A stretch of 52,859 nucleotides of DNA from an uncultured Hyphomicrobiales bacterium (GCA_902826715.1 CADEFX010000003.1:1-52859), one strand, 5' to 3'; positions 8,416 through 17,516 are shown, numbered from the stretch's first letter. Translations and numbers: made by a program. Notes: generated from the letters alone by a model not told the origin.

Positions 8416-8596
8416 GGGTTTCCTCTCACAAGGGGCGGGACACATCTTGGTTTCCGCGAGCTTGGGCGGCAGGTGGACCTTGCGTCAAGCAGGCAAACGG
8501 ACCCTGCCTCACACTTCCCATCGCTTCGCGGCGCCCGCCGATATAGGCTTGCCACAAAGATATTGGCGTAAGCGCCGAAAGCCAGGGAGATGCCCA

Positions 8597-9691
8597 ATGG
8601 ATGTCGGCATGATGATGATTTTTTCCAGCTACGGCTGGGACAACATCGGCGACGATCAGGTTTGGAACGAGGACATCGCGCTCGCGCGCATCGCCGCGGA
8701 CAGCGGCTTCGACGTCCTGTGGTCCGCTGAGCACCATTTCTTCGACTACTCGTTCTGCCCCGACAACATTCATCTGATGACCTATCTGGCGGGGATCTGC
8801 CCGAACATCGATCTGGGCACTGCCGCCGTTATCCTGCCGTGGCACGATCCCGTGCGCGTGGCCGAGAACGCTGCCGTGCTCGACATGCTGAGCGGTGGCC
8901 GGCTGCGGCTCGGCATGGGCCGCGGCCTCGCCCGGCGCGAGTTCCACGCCTTCCGTGGCAACATGGACGAATCGCGCGGGCGTTTCGACGAGGCCGCCGC
9001 GATGATCGTCAGCGGATTGAAGTCCGGCTTCATGGAGGGGGACGGCACATACTACAAGCAGCCGCGCGTCGAGATTCGGCCGCGACCCAAGCACTCGTTC
9101 GATGGCCGCATCTACGCAGTCGCTTCCAGCGAGGACTCCGTCGATTCGGCGGCAAAGCTCGGGGCCCGCATGGTCATGTTTGCCGATCGCCCCTGGGAGA
9201 TGCGCGCACCGGTGATCAATCGCGGCCGTGAGTTGCATCGCAAGTACCACGGCACCGAGATGCCGAGCCTCATGATGACCGAGTTCTGCGTGTGCGGGAC
9301 TTCGCTTTCGCAAACCGAGGCGTGGGCGCGGCAGTACCAGGGCAAGTTCGTCGAGAGCAACTTCCATCACTACGAATTTCTGGGCGAGCACTTCAAGACC
9401 GTGAAAGGTTATGACGCCTATCAACAGAAGGCAGAGATCGCGCGCAAAGGCGGCCTCGAAGGTGCCGTCACCGGCTTCATGCAGGCGGCGAGCTGGGGGA
9501 CACCGGACAAGATCCTGCGCGGGCTCGAGGCGCGGCGCCAGATCGTCGGTGATTTCGAGCTCAACGTCTCGTTCCGCTTCGGCGGCACGCCGTTCGACAT
9601 CTCCAAGCAGGGGCTGGAGCTGTTCGCCAAGGAGGTGCTGCCCGTCTTGAAGACCTGGGGGCCTGCCAAGGTGTCGAAGGCTGCCGAGTAG
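8597..9691 (+). CDS. Luciferase-like (LLM) flavin-dependent monooxygenase
   Basis: A 364-residue LLM protein from a different subgroup than its divergent neighbour. It has the luciferase-alpha-like EDIALARIAADSGFDVLWSAEHHFFDY block (residues 24-50), DLGTAAVILPWHDPVRVAENAAVLDMLSGGRL (about 75-110) and GMGRGLARREF. The EHHF and HDPVR elements are typical of FMNH2-using monooxygenases. The ATG at 8597 follows AGGGAGA. Two unrelated LLM enzymes sharing one promoter region suggests common regulation and related substrates. The natural substrate is unknown. Confidence 0.88.
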   Translation: MDVGMMMIFSSYGWDNIGDDQVWNEDIALARIAADSGFDVLWSAEHHFFDYSFCPDNIHLMTYLAGICPNIDLGTAAVILPWHDPVRVAENAAVLDMLSGGRLRLGMGRGLARREFHAFRGNMDESRGRFDEAAAMIVSGLKSGFMEGDGTYYKQPRVEIRPRPKHSFDGRIYAVASSEDSVDSAAKLGARMVMFADRPWEMRAPVINRGRELHRKYHGTEMPSLMMTEFCVCGTSLSQTEAWARQYQGKFVESNFHHYEFLGEHFKTVKGYDAYQQKAEIARKGGLEGAVTGFMQAASWGTPDKILRGLEARRQIVGDFELNVSFRFGGTPFDISKQGLELFAKEVLPVLKTWGPAKVSKAAE

Positions 9692-9771
9692 CAGCGGCCC
9701 GAAGCGCGTCTCGTTAATTGTTTGTTTCCGGCGTTACAGGTCGCGCAGTCCTCGGCAGCTATACTGAACTG

Positions 9772-9787
9772 TAGGACTTTCGTCCTA
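9772..9787 (+). terminator. Small hairpin TAGGAC-TTTC-GTCCTA
   Basis: A perfect 6-bp stem with a four-base loop, 80 bases past the LLM stop and followed by a weakly T-rich ATTCTTC. It could be a terminator for the LLM gene or part of the leader of the SPFH gene, which begins 68 bases later. The short stem keeps confidence low. Confidence 0.3.
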
Positions 9788-9854
9788 TTCTTCGCAGGAA
9801 ACGGGGCTCTGCGCCTGTATTCTGCGATTGAGCCTACAACCGCTAAGGCACCCC

Positions 9855-10805
9855 ATGAAATTGCCGCTTCCAGCCGCCGGCCTCCCCCCCGGCTCAACGT
9901 GGTCATCGCTCGGTCTTGGCGCAAAAATCGCGCTGGCCATCGCCGCCATCGTGTTCCTCGCCTGGCTAGGCGTCTATCGCATCGACGCGGGTCACGTTGG
10001 AATCGTCAAACGGTTTGGCAACGTCATCGACGTCGTCGATCCGGGCCTCCATTACAAGCTGCCCTATGCGGATACGGTCGAGGAGATGGAGGTGCGCGAG
10101 CGCGCCTTCTCGATCGATCTCGATGCGGCCTCGCAGGATCCCCTGGAATTGCCCATCAAGGTCACCGTCAACTGGCTCGTGAAGCGCGCGCAAGTGAAGG
10201 ATCTCTACGTCCAGTTCGGCTCGCTCGATCAGTTCGAGAAGCGCATCATCCTGCCGCGCCTCAACGACGCCGTGAAGGGCGTGACCAGCCGCTACGTCGT
10301 CAATGATCTGCTGAGGAAACGCGTGGAGTATCGCGACCTCTCGATGAAGGTTTTCGAGGAGCGCATGCCCGAGGACGTGCAGATCACGGGCTTCTCGATC
10401 GTCAATATCGGATTTCCGCCCGAGTATACGAAGGCGATCCGCGACAAGCAGGTCGCGCGCGAACAAGCCGAGACGGAAAAGTTCGTGCTCGACCGTCAGC
10501 GTCTGACCAGCACGCAGGTGACACAGTCAGCCGAAGCTCAGCGTGATGCCGACAAGGCACGCGCCGACGGCCGTGCCTATGAGATCAAGGTGCAAGGCGA
10601 GGCTCAGGCCGAGGCCATTCGCGTCATGGGCGCGGCGCTGGCGCAAAACCCGCTCGTGGTCGAATACAAAAAGGTCGAGCGCTGGGGCGGTTCGTTCCCG
10701 ACGACCTTCATGGGTGGCGACGCTGGCGCCAATACGCTGTGGTCTCTGCCTGGCCAAAGCGTGGGCCAGCCCGCTGCGGGCACGACGACGCGCGCGACGC
10801 GCTAG
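9855..10805 (+). CDS. SPFH/Band-7 (prohibitin-like) membrane protein
   Basis: A 316-residue protein with one N-terminal membrane helix (about residues 24-43) followed by an SPFH domain: GHVGIVKRFGNVIDVVDPGLHYKLPYADTVEEMEVRE is the classic opening. The second half is rich in Ala, Glu, Arg and Lys (AREQAETEKFVLDRQRLTSTQ, EAQRDADKARADGRAYE) as expected for the coiled-coil stalk. It is closer to prohibitin/HflK-type than to flotillin, but has no HflC partner here. Such proteins form ring-shaped scaffolds and modulate FtsH proteolysis. The ATG at 9855 is preferred over an upstream TTG in the same frame. It stands alone between two unrelated genes. Confidence 0.88.
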   Translation: MKLPLPAAGLPPGSTWSSLGLGAKIALAIAAIVFLAWLGVYRIDAGHVGIVKRFGNVIDVVDPGLHYKLPYADTVEEMEVRERAFSIDLDAASQDPLELPIKVTVNWLVKRAQVKDLYVQFGSLDQFEKRIILPRLNDAVKGVTSRYVVNDLLRKRVEYRDLSMKVFEERMPEDVQITGFSIVNIGFPPEYTKAIRDKQVAREQAETEKFVLDRQRLTSTQVTQSAEAQRDADKARADGRAYEIKVQGEAQAEAIRVMGAALAQNPLVVEYKKVERWGGSFPTTFMGGDAGANTLWSLPGQSVGQPAAGTTTRATR

Positions 10806-10950
10806 CTTGTCGTAATCCAAGAGAGCGGAGGGAAGGCCGAGACAGCGGGCCGCCCCGCTCAGGCGCATTGCGATGACCTGCGGTGTGGCATAGTCGGATG
10901 TTCCATGGTTAGATCGTGTGTTTGCTTGCCGCCACTCGGGCTCCACACAC

Positions 10951-12642
10951 ATGAAGCAACCTGTTCTCTACGAAGCGCTCGCTGAGGCGTTTGTTGCCGA
11001 AGGCGTCGACACCCAGTTCATCCTGATGGGCGACGGCAACATGCACTGGGCGACGGCACTCTCGCAGTTGCCGGGTATCCAGACCATTCACGTGCGCCAC
11101 GAGCACTGCGCGGTCGCGGCAGCCATGGCCTATTACGTGGCGACGGGAAAAGTCGCCGCAGCCTCTGTCACCTGCGGCCCGGGTCTCACGCAGCTCATGA
11201 CGGCCCTGCCGGCTGCCGTGCGTGCGCGGCTGCCCGTCGTCGTGTTCTCCGGCGAAGCGCCGATCAACGCCAAGTTCTACAACCAGGCCATCGACCAGGC
11301 GCCGTTCGTCTATGCGACGGGCGCCCATTATATCGCCGCACACAGCGTGCCGCGCATGCTCGACCACGTGCGAGAGGCGTTTCACATCGCGCGCATCGAG
11401 CGGCGTCCCGTCGTGCTGGGCGTGCCCTACGATATGCAGAAGCTTCCCTACACCGCGACGTCGCCTTATGTACCGTCGACGACGTTCTTGCCTGATGGTG
11501 GACGACCGCAGCCCGATCTCGCGCAGGTCGCGATGCTCGTCGAGCGCGTCAGGCTGGCCAAGCGGCCCGTCGTGCTCGGCGGCCGCGGCGTGGTCAGGTC
11601 CGGCGCCAAGGCGGCCGTCGAGGCGTTGGCCGATCGATGCGGCGCCGTGCTCGCGACCACGCTGCCGGCGCGTGGCCTTTTCGATCAGCATCCGTTTTCT
11701 TTGGGCGTTGCAGGTGGTTATGCGTCGCTTCTCAATCGCGAGGTGCTCGGCAGTGCCGACCTGATTATCGCCGTTGGCGCCAGCCTGTCCTATTACACCG
11801 TGGACGGCGGCAACATGTTTCCGCAGGCTTTCGTTGCCCAGATCGACGACGCGCCCCGCGGTCTGCGCGACGGCATGAGCGCGGCGGATCTCTACATTCG
11901 GGCCGACGCGCGTGCGTCTGCCGAGGTGCTCACAGCGGAATTGGACCGGACGCTCGGCGCCGGAAAGCCGACGGCTGCTGCGATCCGCACCAATGAGCTG
12001 GCACATCGCATTGCCAACGATCCGGCCGATACCGTCGCGTTCGATATTGCGCCGGGGCTGCTCGATCCGCGCGCCGCGGTTCGCGCCCTGGATGGCGTCA
12101 TTCCGCCGGACTGGGACATCGTCAGCGGTTCAGGCCACCAAGCCTACTTCAATTCCCAGATGCGCAATCGCATGCCGGAGCGTTTCACCGCCATCCGCGA
12201 GTTCGGCGCTATCGGTAACGGCCTGTCGTTTGCCATGGGCGTGGCCGCCGCCCGCCGGCTCGGCCGCGACAGCAAGGTCGTTCTGATCGAGGGCGACGGC
12301 AGTCTTCTCATGCACATCCAGGAACTGGAGACGCTGAAGCGCCATGGGTTGCGCATTCTGATTTGCGTCCTGAACGACGGCGCTTATGGCGCCGAGATCC
12401 ACAAAATGCGCGCCGACGGCATCGACGATTCCGGCGCCATCTTCGGCCGCCCGCCGTTCGAGTCCATCGCGCGCGGCTTCGGCCTTCGCGGCGCCGAGGT
12501 GCGCGATCTCGATGCGGTGCCCCAGCTCTTTGCCGATTTTGCGCGCCAGGGTGAGACGGAAGTGTGGAACATCCAGATCTCCGATCAAGTCACCGCGCCC
12601 AGCATGCGCAAGACCATCGCCCGCGGACATGGCGTGATGTGA
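10951..12642 (+). CDS. Thiamine-pyrophosphate-dependent enzyme (acetolactate synthase / decarboxylase type)
   Basis: A 563-residue three-domain TPP enzyme of the acetolactate synthase/benzoylformate decarboxylase superfamily. The activating Glu is in RHEHCAVAAA near residue 50. The TPP/Mg motif begins with EGDGSLLMHIQ near residue 447 and closes with the ND of VLNDGAYG about 25-30 residues later. The middle domain (about 195-330) has the RPVVLGGRGV nucleotide-fold start, possibly vestigial FAD-type. No regulatory subunit gene is adjacent, arguing for a catabolic 2-oxoacid decarboxylase or carboligase rather than ilvB. The SDR begins 36 bases downstream and is probably co-transcribed; the pair could carry out a decarboxylation or ligation followed by an NAD(P)-linked redox step. 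No good ribosome site precedes 10951; a GTG at 10918 is the alternative. Confidence 0.87.
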   Translation: MKQPVLYEALAEAFVAEGVDTQFILMGDGNMHWATALSQLPGIQTIHVRHEHCAVAAAMAYYVATGKVAAASVTCGPGLTQLMTALPAAVRARLPVVVFSGEAPINAKFYNQAIDQAPFVYATGAHYIAAHSVPRMLDHVREAFHIARIERRPVVLGVPYDMQKLPYTATSPYVPSTTFLPDGGRPQPDLAQVAMLVERVRLAKRPVVLGGRGVVRSGAKAAVEALADRCGAVLATTLPARGLFDQHPFSLGVAGGYASLLNREVLGSADLIIAVGASLSYYTVDGGNMFPQAFVAQIDDAPRGLRDGMSAADLYIRADARASAEVLTAELDRTLGAGKPTAAAIRTNELAHRIANDPADTVAFDIAPGLLDPRAAVRALDGVIPPDWDIVSGSGHQAYFNSQMRNRMPERFTAIREFGAIGNGLSFAMGVAAARRLGRDSKVVLIEGDGSLLMHIQELETLKRHGLRILICVLNDGAYGAEIHKMRADGIDDSGAIFGRPPFESIARGFGLRGAEVRDLDAVPQLFADFARQGETEVWNIQISDQVTAPSMRKTIARGHGVM

Positions 12643-12678
12643 GTCCAAAAAAACGTAATGGCACGGGAGGAACGAAGC

Positions 12679-13467
12679 ATGATGCCCGCCGAATTCGATA
12701 CCACGGGGAAAGTCGTTTTCATCACAGGTGCCGGCCGCGGCATAGGCAAGGGCATCGCTCAGGTGTTGGCTGAAGCCGGCGCCGACGTTGCGCTCAACGC
12801 GTTGACCCCGAAATATGTGGAGGGAGTGGCGGCCGACATAGCCGCGTCATCCGGCCGTCGCGTCGTCCCGGTGATCGCCGACGTGACAACCACGCAAGGT
12901 GCTCAGCGCGCTGTGGACCAGGTGTTGAGCACATTCGGCCGCATCGATGTTCTCGTGAATGCCTTGGGCGATTCGATCCGCAAGCCTCTCGTGGCGTTGC
13001 CGGGAACGGACGGAAACGGGCTCTCGGACGAAGAACTCAAGTTCATCATGGACATCAATCTGACGGAGGCGTTGCTCTGCACGCGTGCCGTCGGTCCGCA
13101 CATGCTGGCGCGCCGCTCCGGCAAGGTCATCAACATCTCGTCGTTTACAGCGCATGCCCGCGGTGGCGATCTGGTCGTCTACACCGCTGCCAAGGCCGGG
13201 CTTGTCGGCTTCACCCGCGCGCAGGCGCTGGAATGGGCGCCCTATGGCATCCACGTCAACGCCATCTCGCCCGGCTTCTTTCCGGACCCCGTGACGGTCG
13301 GAGAGGAGCGCGCGCGGCAGACAGAGGAGCGTTGCAAGGAGACGGTGCCGTTGAAGCGGGCCGGCCGTCTCCGCGAGGTTGGGCTGCTCGCCCTCTACCT
13401 CGCGACCGATGCCTCAGACTACATGACCGGCCAAACCATCATCCTGGACGGCGGCATCGGGCTCTAG
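12679..13467 (+). CDS. Short-chain dehydrogenase/reductase (SDR)
   Basis: A 262-residue classical SDR. The cofactor motif TGAGRGIG is at residues 16-23, the NALG form of the NNAG motif near 95, the catalytic Ser in NISSF near 153, and Tyr/Lys in VVYTAAKAG near 167-171. It ends in DGGIGL, the typical C-terminus. The ATG at 12679 follows GGGAGG; an adjacent ATG at 12682 would also serve. It directly follows the TPP enzyme gene, so its substrate is probably the product or precursor of that enzyme. The residue after the second strand (NALTPKY) suggests no clear NADP preference. Confidence 0.9.
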   Translation: MMPAEFDTTGKVVFITGAGRGIGKGIAQVLAEAGADVALNALTPKYVEGVAADIAASSGRRVVPVIADVTTTQGAQRAVDQVLSTFGRIDVLVNALGDSIRKPLVALPGTDGNGLSDEELKFIMDINLTEALLCTRAVGPHMLARRSGKVINISSFTAHARGGDLVVYTAAKAGLVGFTRAQALEWAPYGIHVNAISPGFFPDPVTVGEERARQTEERCKETVPLKRAGRLREVGLLALYLATDASDYMTGQTIILDGGIGL

Positions 13468-13509
13468 CCGGCGGGCACGCCACTTCGCCACGCGCTGAAT
13501 GCGGCCGGG

Positions 13510-14471
13510 TCAGTCGAGCTTGATGTTGGCGGCCTTGATGACCTGCCCCCAGCGTTCAGATTCGGATTTCTGGAATGCCGCCAGCTCGGCAGACGTCGAG
13601 CCGATGACGTTCATCCCCTGAGCGAGAAGAAGCTCGCGTGTCTCCTGCAACTTGGAAATGGCGACGATCGCAGCATTGATTTTTTCCGCAACGGCGGGTT
13701 GCATTCCGGCCGGCCCCCAGATGCCGAACCATGTGCCAACGTCGTACCCGGTGTAGCCAAGCTCGGCGATGGTCGGCAACTCCGGCGCTTGTGCCATGCG
13801 CGTGGTGCCCGTCGTGGCCAAGGCACGCAGCTTGCCAGCCTTGATGTAAGGCAGCGATTGCGCAGGATTGTTGAACATCATCTGCACGTGTCCGCCGAGC
13901 AGATCGTTCACCGCCGGGGAACCGCCCTGATAGGGCACATGCACGAGATCGATGCCCGCGATCTGCTTGAACATCTCAACGGAGAGGTGCGTCGGCGCGC
14001 CGACGCCGCCCGCCGAGGCGTAGGTAATTTGTCCGGGCTTGGCCTTCGCTTCTGCCACAAGCTCGGGAATGCTGTTGATGGCGAAGGACGGCGTGACGAC
14101 CACGATCAGCTTGTAGTCGAACACGAGGCTGATCGGTGTGAAATCGGTAAAGGGCTTGTAGCCGGGCTCCTTGTAGAGCAGCGGATTGATGATGAGAGAG
14201 GAGGCGTGAAGGAGGATCGTGTAGCCGTCGGGCGCAGACTTGGCCACGGCCTGCGCCGCGATATTGCCGTTGGCGCCGGGCCGGTTCTCGACAACGACCT
14301 GATGGCCCCACATCTCCGACATCTTGGTGGCATATTTTCGCGCCGTCAGATCGGCCGGGCCACCGGGCGGGTAGGCAACGACGATACGGACCGTTTTTGT
14401 GGGAAAGTCCTGCGCTGTCGCGGGGCAGGCAAAGCCAATATCAGCATGAGCAGCCAACCGATGCGACGCAT
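13510..14471 (-). pseudogene. TctC/Bug-family solute-binding protein with a frameshift in its signal peptide
   Basis: The mature part (QDFPTKTVRIVVAYPPGGPADL to the terminal IKLD, about 305 residues) is a complete tripartite tricarboxylate transporter receptor of the Bug family: GGPADL, VVENRPGANGNIA, YASAGGVGAPTHLS and AELGYTGYDVGTW are all present. An ideal start exists at 14471 (GGAAGGAA, then ATG) and encodes MRRIGWLLMLILALPAP, a good signal peptide, but it is one frame off from the mature part. Adding one base in the GGGG run at 14422-14425 (plus strand) would restore ...LPAPATAQDFP. No other start codon lies between the shift and the mature sequence. Either the gene is inactivated by a single-base loss or the run was misread. 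No tctA/tctB genes are adjacent, as is usual for orphan Bug receptors. It sits between the SDR gene and the divergent hydroxyacid dehydrogenase gene. Confidence 0.85.
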
Positions 14472-14602
14472 GCGCGTTTCCTTCCTCATATCCTGTCGTC
14501 GCTCTGGCGGCGAGTTTTCGCGATAAGCTTAAGCCAACATGCCGCGACTGCAACCGGAATAGGCGCGGCGACGTTCGGAATTCTGAAGGATGCGATCCTG
14601 CC

Positions 14603-15589
14603 ATGACGACGCCAACTCTTCTCGTAACGCTCGATGCTGGAACGAGTGGTCGCTCTGTTATCGAGACGACGGTCGGCGCAGGCGCACGCGTCGTATATCT
14701 GTCCGATGTTCCGGCGGAAGACCGTGGCAAGGCGCTTGCAGGCGCCACCGTGCTGCTTGCGCGCGATACGTCCAAGGAATTGCAGGCCGGTGAACTGGGT
14801 TTGCTGAGCCAGGCAAAGCTGATTCAGTTCGTGACGGCCGGCGTTGACTACATTCCGCTGGGTGATGTGCCGAATGGGCTGGCGGTCGCCTGCAATGGTG
14901 GCGCTTACGCGGAGCCGATGGCGGAGCACGCGCTTGCGATGACGCTCGCAGCCTTGAAGCGTCTGCTCGTCGAGCACGCCAAGCTGGCTGGTGGCACGTT
15001 CGATCAATTCGCTCCTAATCGAATGCTCGCCGGTTCCGTCTGCGGTATCCTGGGCTTCGGTGGTATTGGCGTTGCGACGGCGCGCGTGATGCGCGCGCTT
15101 GGAGCCAAGGTCCACGCCATCAACCGGCGCGGCACTACGGCTGAGCCTGTCGACTGGATCGGCACCACCGCCGAGATCGACCGTTTGCTGTCCACGTCGG
15201 ATGTTCTCGTCCTAAGCCTGCCATTGACGCCGGCTTCCAACGGCTTGATCGGCGGGCGAGAGCTGGGGCTCATGAAAAAAGATGCGATCCTCGTCAATCT
15301 GGCGCGCGGCGAGATCGTCGATGAGGCGGCTCTGTTCACGCATCTGCAAGGCACGCCCGAATTCACGGCCTGCATCGACGCCTGGTGGGTCGAGCCGGTC
15401 CGCCATGGTCATTTTCGCATGGACCACGACTTCGTGAGCCTGCCGAACGTCATCGCGTCGCCGCACAATTCAGCCTCGGTCGCGCGTTGGCGCAGCGTTG
15501 CACTGCGGCGTGCGGTTGAAAATGTCCGCGCCGCATTCGACGGCGGCCAGGTTCAGCATCTCGTCCCGCCCGAGGACCGCATGACATGA
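14603..15589 (+). CDS. D-2-hydroxyacid dehydrogenase family protein
   Basis: A 328-residue NAD(P)-linked dehydrogenase of the formate/glycerate family, interconverting 2-hydroxyacids and 2-oxoacids in the cytoplasm. The Rossmann motif GFGGIGVATARVM is at about residues 151-163. The catalytic Arg lies in NLARGEIVDEAAL near 235, and the His in SPHNSA near 289. The catalytic Glu position is not obvious: the segment between these reads CIDAWWVEP instead of the common LDVF..EP, though E of VEP is in place. It is divergent from the TctC-type gene (131 bases apart), which suggests a shared carboxylate substrate. Confidence 0.87.
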   Translation: MTTPTLLVTLDAGTSGRSVIETTVGAGARVVYLSDVPAEDRGKALAGATVLLARDTSKELQAGELGLLSQAKLIQFVTAGVDYIPLGDVPNGLAVACNGGAYAEPMAEHALAMTLAALKRLLVEHAKLAGGTFDQFAPNRMLAGSVCGILGFGGIGVATARVMRALGAKVHAINRRGTTAEPVDWIGTTAEIDRLLSTSDVLVLSLPLTPASNGLIGGRELGLMKKDAILVNLARGEIVDEAALFTHLQGTPEFTACIDAWWVEPVRHGHFRMDHDFVSLPNVIASPHNSASVARWRSVALRRAVENVRAAFDGGQVQHLVPPEDRMT

Positions 15590-15595
15590 GCCGCA

Positions 15596-16285
15596 CTACG
15601 CGCCGGCGATGATGCGCGTCAGCTCGTCCGGCGTGCTCAGCATGGGATAGTGGCCGGTATCGATGACGTGCCAGCGGGCCTTCAGCTTATCGGCCGAGCG
15701 CCGGATATGCGCCTCGCCGGGATTGGGTGCCCGGCTGCAATAGAGCACGTCGGCATCCCACGGCTGATCCCAGAACCGTTCCAGCTTTACCGGCTGCGTG
15801 AAGACCGCCTCGGGATGCAGCGTGATGCGGTCGGCGGCCCATTCGCGCTGTGCCGGTTCGAGATCGGCGAAAAGCCGCCCCGCCGCATCCTCGCGCGATG
15901 GCCCGATCGCCAGCGGCGTATTAATCGCCGCCGGCCGTTTGACGATGTCGCGGATCTTCTCTCCGTTGAACAGAGCCAGCGCATCGGCAAAGACGACGCG
16001 GCCGACACGCTCGCGCGCGGTCTCGGCCGCACACGCCATGACCATGCCGCCGCTCGAGGTGCCGACGAGCACGGCATTCTTGAGATCGTGGAAGAACAAG
16101 AGCTTCGCGATCTCCTCGCCATGGGTCTCGGTCGTGATGCCGGCGCGGAGCTGAGAGGCGCGCTCGCCGCAGCCATCGAGCGAGGGCGTCAAGACGTTGT
16201 GGCCCTTCGCGCGCAGCCGCTCGGCAACGAGTTTCCAGATCCAACTGCCCTGATAGGCGCCATGGATGAGAACGATGTCGGTCAT
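15596..16285 (-). CDS. Alpha/beta hydrolase (esterase EstC-like)
   Basis: A 229-residue alpha/beta-fold hydrolase. The oxyanion HGAYQGSW is at residues 8-15, the nucleophile elbow GTSSGG gives Ser77, and the terminal His is in DTGHYPML near 213. The size and the HGAYQGSWIW start match the small EstC/hydroxynitrile-lyase-like group of plant-type esterases in proteobacteria. The ATG at 16285 follows AGGGA and lies 14 bases after the stop of a truncated SDR remnant. It ends 7 bases from the stop of the hydroxyacid dehydrogenase gene (convergent). Confidence 0.88.
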   Translation of the reverse strand: MTDIVLIHGAYQGSWIWKLVAERLRAKGHNVLTPSLDGCGERASQLRAGITTETHGEEIAKLLFFHDLKNAVLVGTSSGGMVMACAAETARERVGRVVFADALALFNGEKIRDIVKRPAAINTPLAIGPSREDAAGRLFADLEPAQREWAADRITLHPEAVFTQPVKLERFWDQPWDADVLYCSRAPNPGEAHIRRSADKLKARWHVIDTGHYPMLSTPDELTRIIAGA

Positions 16286-16299
16286 GTCGTTTCCCTACT

Positions 16300-16386
16300 T
16301 CAGTCGCCGTCCCACAAGATGGCGGTCGCTCGGCCGATGCCGCTGGCGGCTGCCGTTATGAGCGCAACGCGTCCGTCAAAACGCAT
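16300..16386 (-). pseudogene. Truncated N-terminal stump of a short-chain dehydrogenase
   Basis: An ATG with a strong GGGAGGAAA site opens a 28-codon frame, MRFDGRVALITAAASGIGRATA plus six residues, then TGA. The first 22 residues are the first strand and cofactor loop of an SDR (TAAASGIG). Nothing of the remaining 220 or so residues is seen. The stop is 14 bases before the hydrolase ATG. The simplest reading is a deletion that removed most of an SDR gene and joined its start to the hydrolase leader. It may still be translated as a leader peptide that couples ribosomes to the hydrolase gene. Confidence 0.7.
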
Positions 16387-16504
16387 CACTTTCCTCCCGC
16401 GCTGGCAGCTTTGGTGCTGTCTCGCTTCGACCGATCGCGGTATCCTAGTCCAGACAGCGGCAGGGCATCCAAAAAATAAAGCAGCACCGGAGGACGAGAC
16501 GGCA

Positions 16505-17374
16505 ATGCAGACCCTGAAGATCGGCGACGTCACCATCACCAGCATCATCGAGCGCGATGGACCGTGGCGGAAGCCGGAGGACATGTTCCCTCCGTACGAT
16601 CCGGAGATCGGCAAGCGGCACCTGGCGTCGTTGGATCCGGTCGTCTTCGACCCCGCGTCCGGCCGCATGGTCATTACCTACCAGACGTTCGTGGTGCGCA
16701 CGCCTAAGCACACCGTGCTGGTCGATACCTGCACGGGCGAGGACAAGGGCTTTCCCCCGCCGATGGATTTTCCGAAGCAGCCCTGGCTCGACAACTTTCG
16801 TGCGGCCGGCCTGACGTTCGAGGACATCACGCACGTCTTCTGCACGCACCTGCACATCGACCACACCGGCTGGAACACGATGCTGCGCGACGGCCGCTGG
16901 GTACCGACGTTTCCGAACGCGAAATACATCTTCCACAAGAACGAGTATGCCTACTGGGAGGCGGCAACGGCGCGCGGTGCCAATCCGCCGGGCAATGTGT
17001 GGACGTATAATTGCCGGCCGATCGTCGAAGCCGGCCAGGCTCTCCTCGTCGACGACACTTACGAGCTCGACGACACGTTCTCGCTGACGCCGACGCCCGG
17101 TCATTCGCCGCATCACTGCTGCATCGATATCCGCTCGCGCGGCCAGCATGGCGTGGTGACGGGTGACCTGATGCACCATGCGCTGCAATGCCGGGAGCCG
17201 GGCTGGTACACGATCTTCGATACCGACACCAAGCAGGCTGTCGAGTCGCGCCAGAGCTTCCTGGGCAAGGTCGCGGACACCAGCACGCTGATCCTGCCGA
17301 TCCACTTCCCCAACCCCACGGTTGGCCGGATCACGCCGCACGGCAAGGGGTTCGACTACACCTTCGTCCGGTAG
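16505..17374 (+). CDS. Metallo-beta-lactamase-fold hydrolase (lactonase-like)
   Basis: A 289-residue MBL-fold enzyme. The zinc-binding motif THLHIDHTGWN is at residues about 115-125, with further ligands in GHSPHH, GDLMHH and LPIHF, the complete set of a dinuclear site. The form resembles AHL-lactonase or organophosphate-hydrolase-like members that open lactones or split esters. The ATG at 16505 follows GGAGGACGAG; the long in-frame extension to 15650 is antisense to the hydrolase gene and not protein-like. No signal peptide is seen, so the enzyme is cytoplasmic. Next come 142 bases and then the dienelactone hydrolase gene on the same strand. Confidence 0.9.
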   Translation: MQTLKIGDVTITSIIERDGPWRKPEDMFPPYDPEIGKRHLASLDPVVFDPASGRMVITYQTFVVRTPKHTVLVDTCTGEDKGFPPPMDFPKQPWLDNFRAAGLTFEDITHVFCTHLHIDHTGWNTMLRDGRWVPTFPNAKYIFHKNEYAYWEAATARGANPPGNVWTYNCRPIVEAGQALLVDDTYELDDTFSLTPTPGHSPHHCCIDIRSRGQHGVVTGDLMHHALQCREPGWYTIFDTDTKQAVESRQSFLGKVADTSTLILPIHFPNPTVGRITPHGKGFDYTFVR

Positions 17375-17516
17375 ACGAGTGGGCGCAGGCTGTCGTTGAC
17401 GATGGTCGCAATGAGCGGTGCGTCACGACGGTGTGATCGCCGGATGGGTATGGTTTCTGCGTATCGGTCACGCTCATGAGCTATCGTGCGCGTTGCGATG
17501 TATTGTTGGAGGTGAC

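Noticed and set aside
8426..9424. 332-codon minus-strand frame opposite the second LLM gene
   Set aside because: Composition (His, Arg, Val rich, no motif) is that of a shadow frame in GC-rich DNA; the LLM gene explains the region.
10909..12006. 365-codon minus-strand frame opposite the TPP enzyme
   Set aside because: Shadow frame; no family pattern.
15650..16504. In-frame upstream extension of the MBL-fold gene to 574 codons
   Set aside because: It is antisense to the alpha/beta hydrolase and SDR stump, lacks domain features, and a good ribosome site precedes the ATG at 16505.
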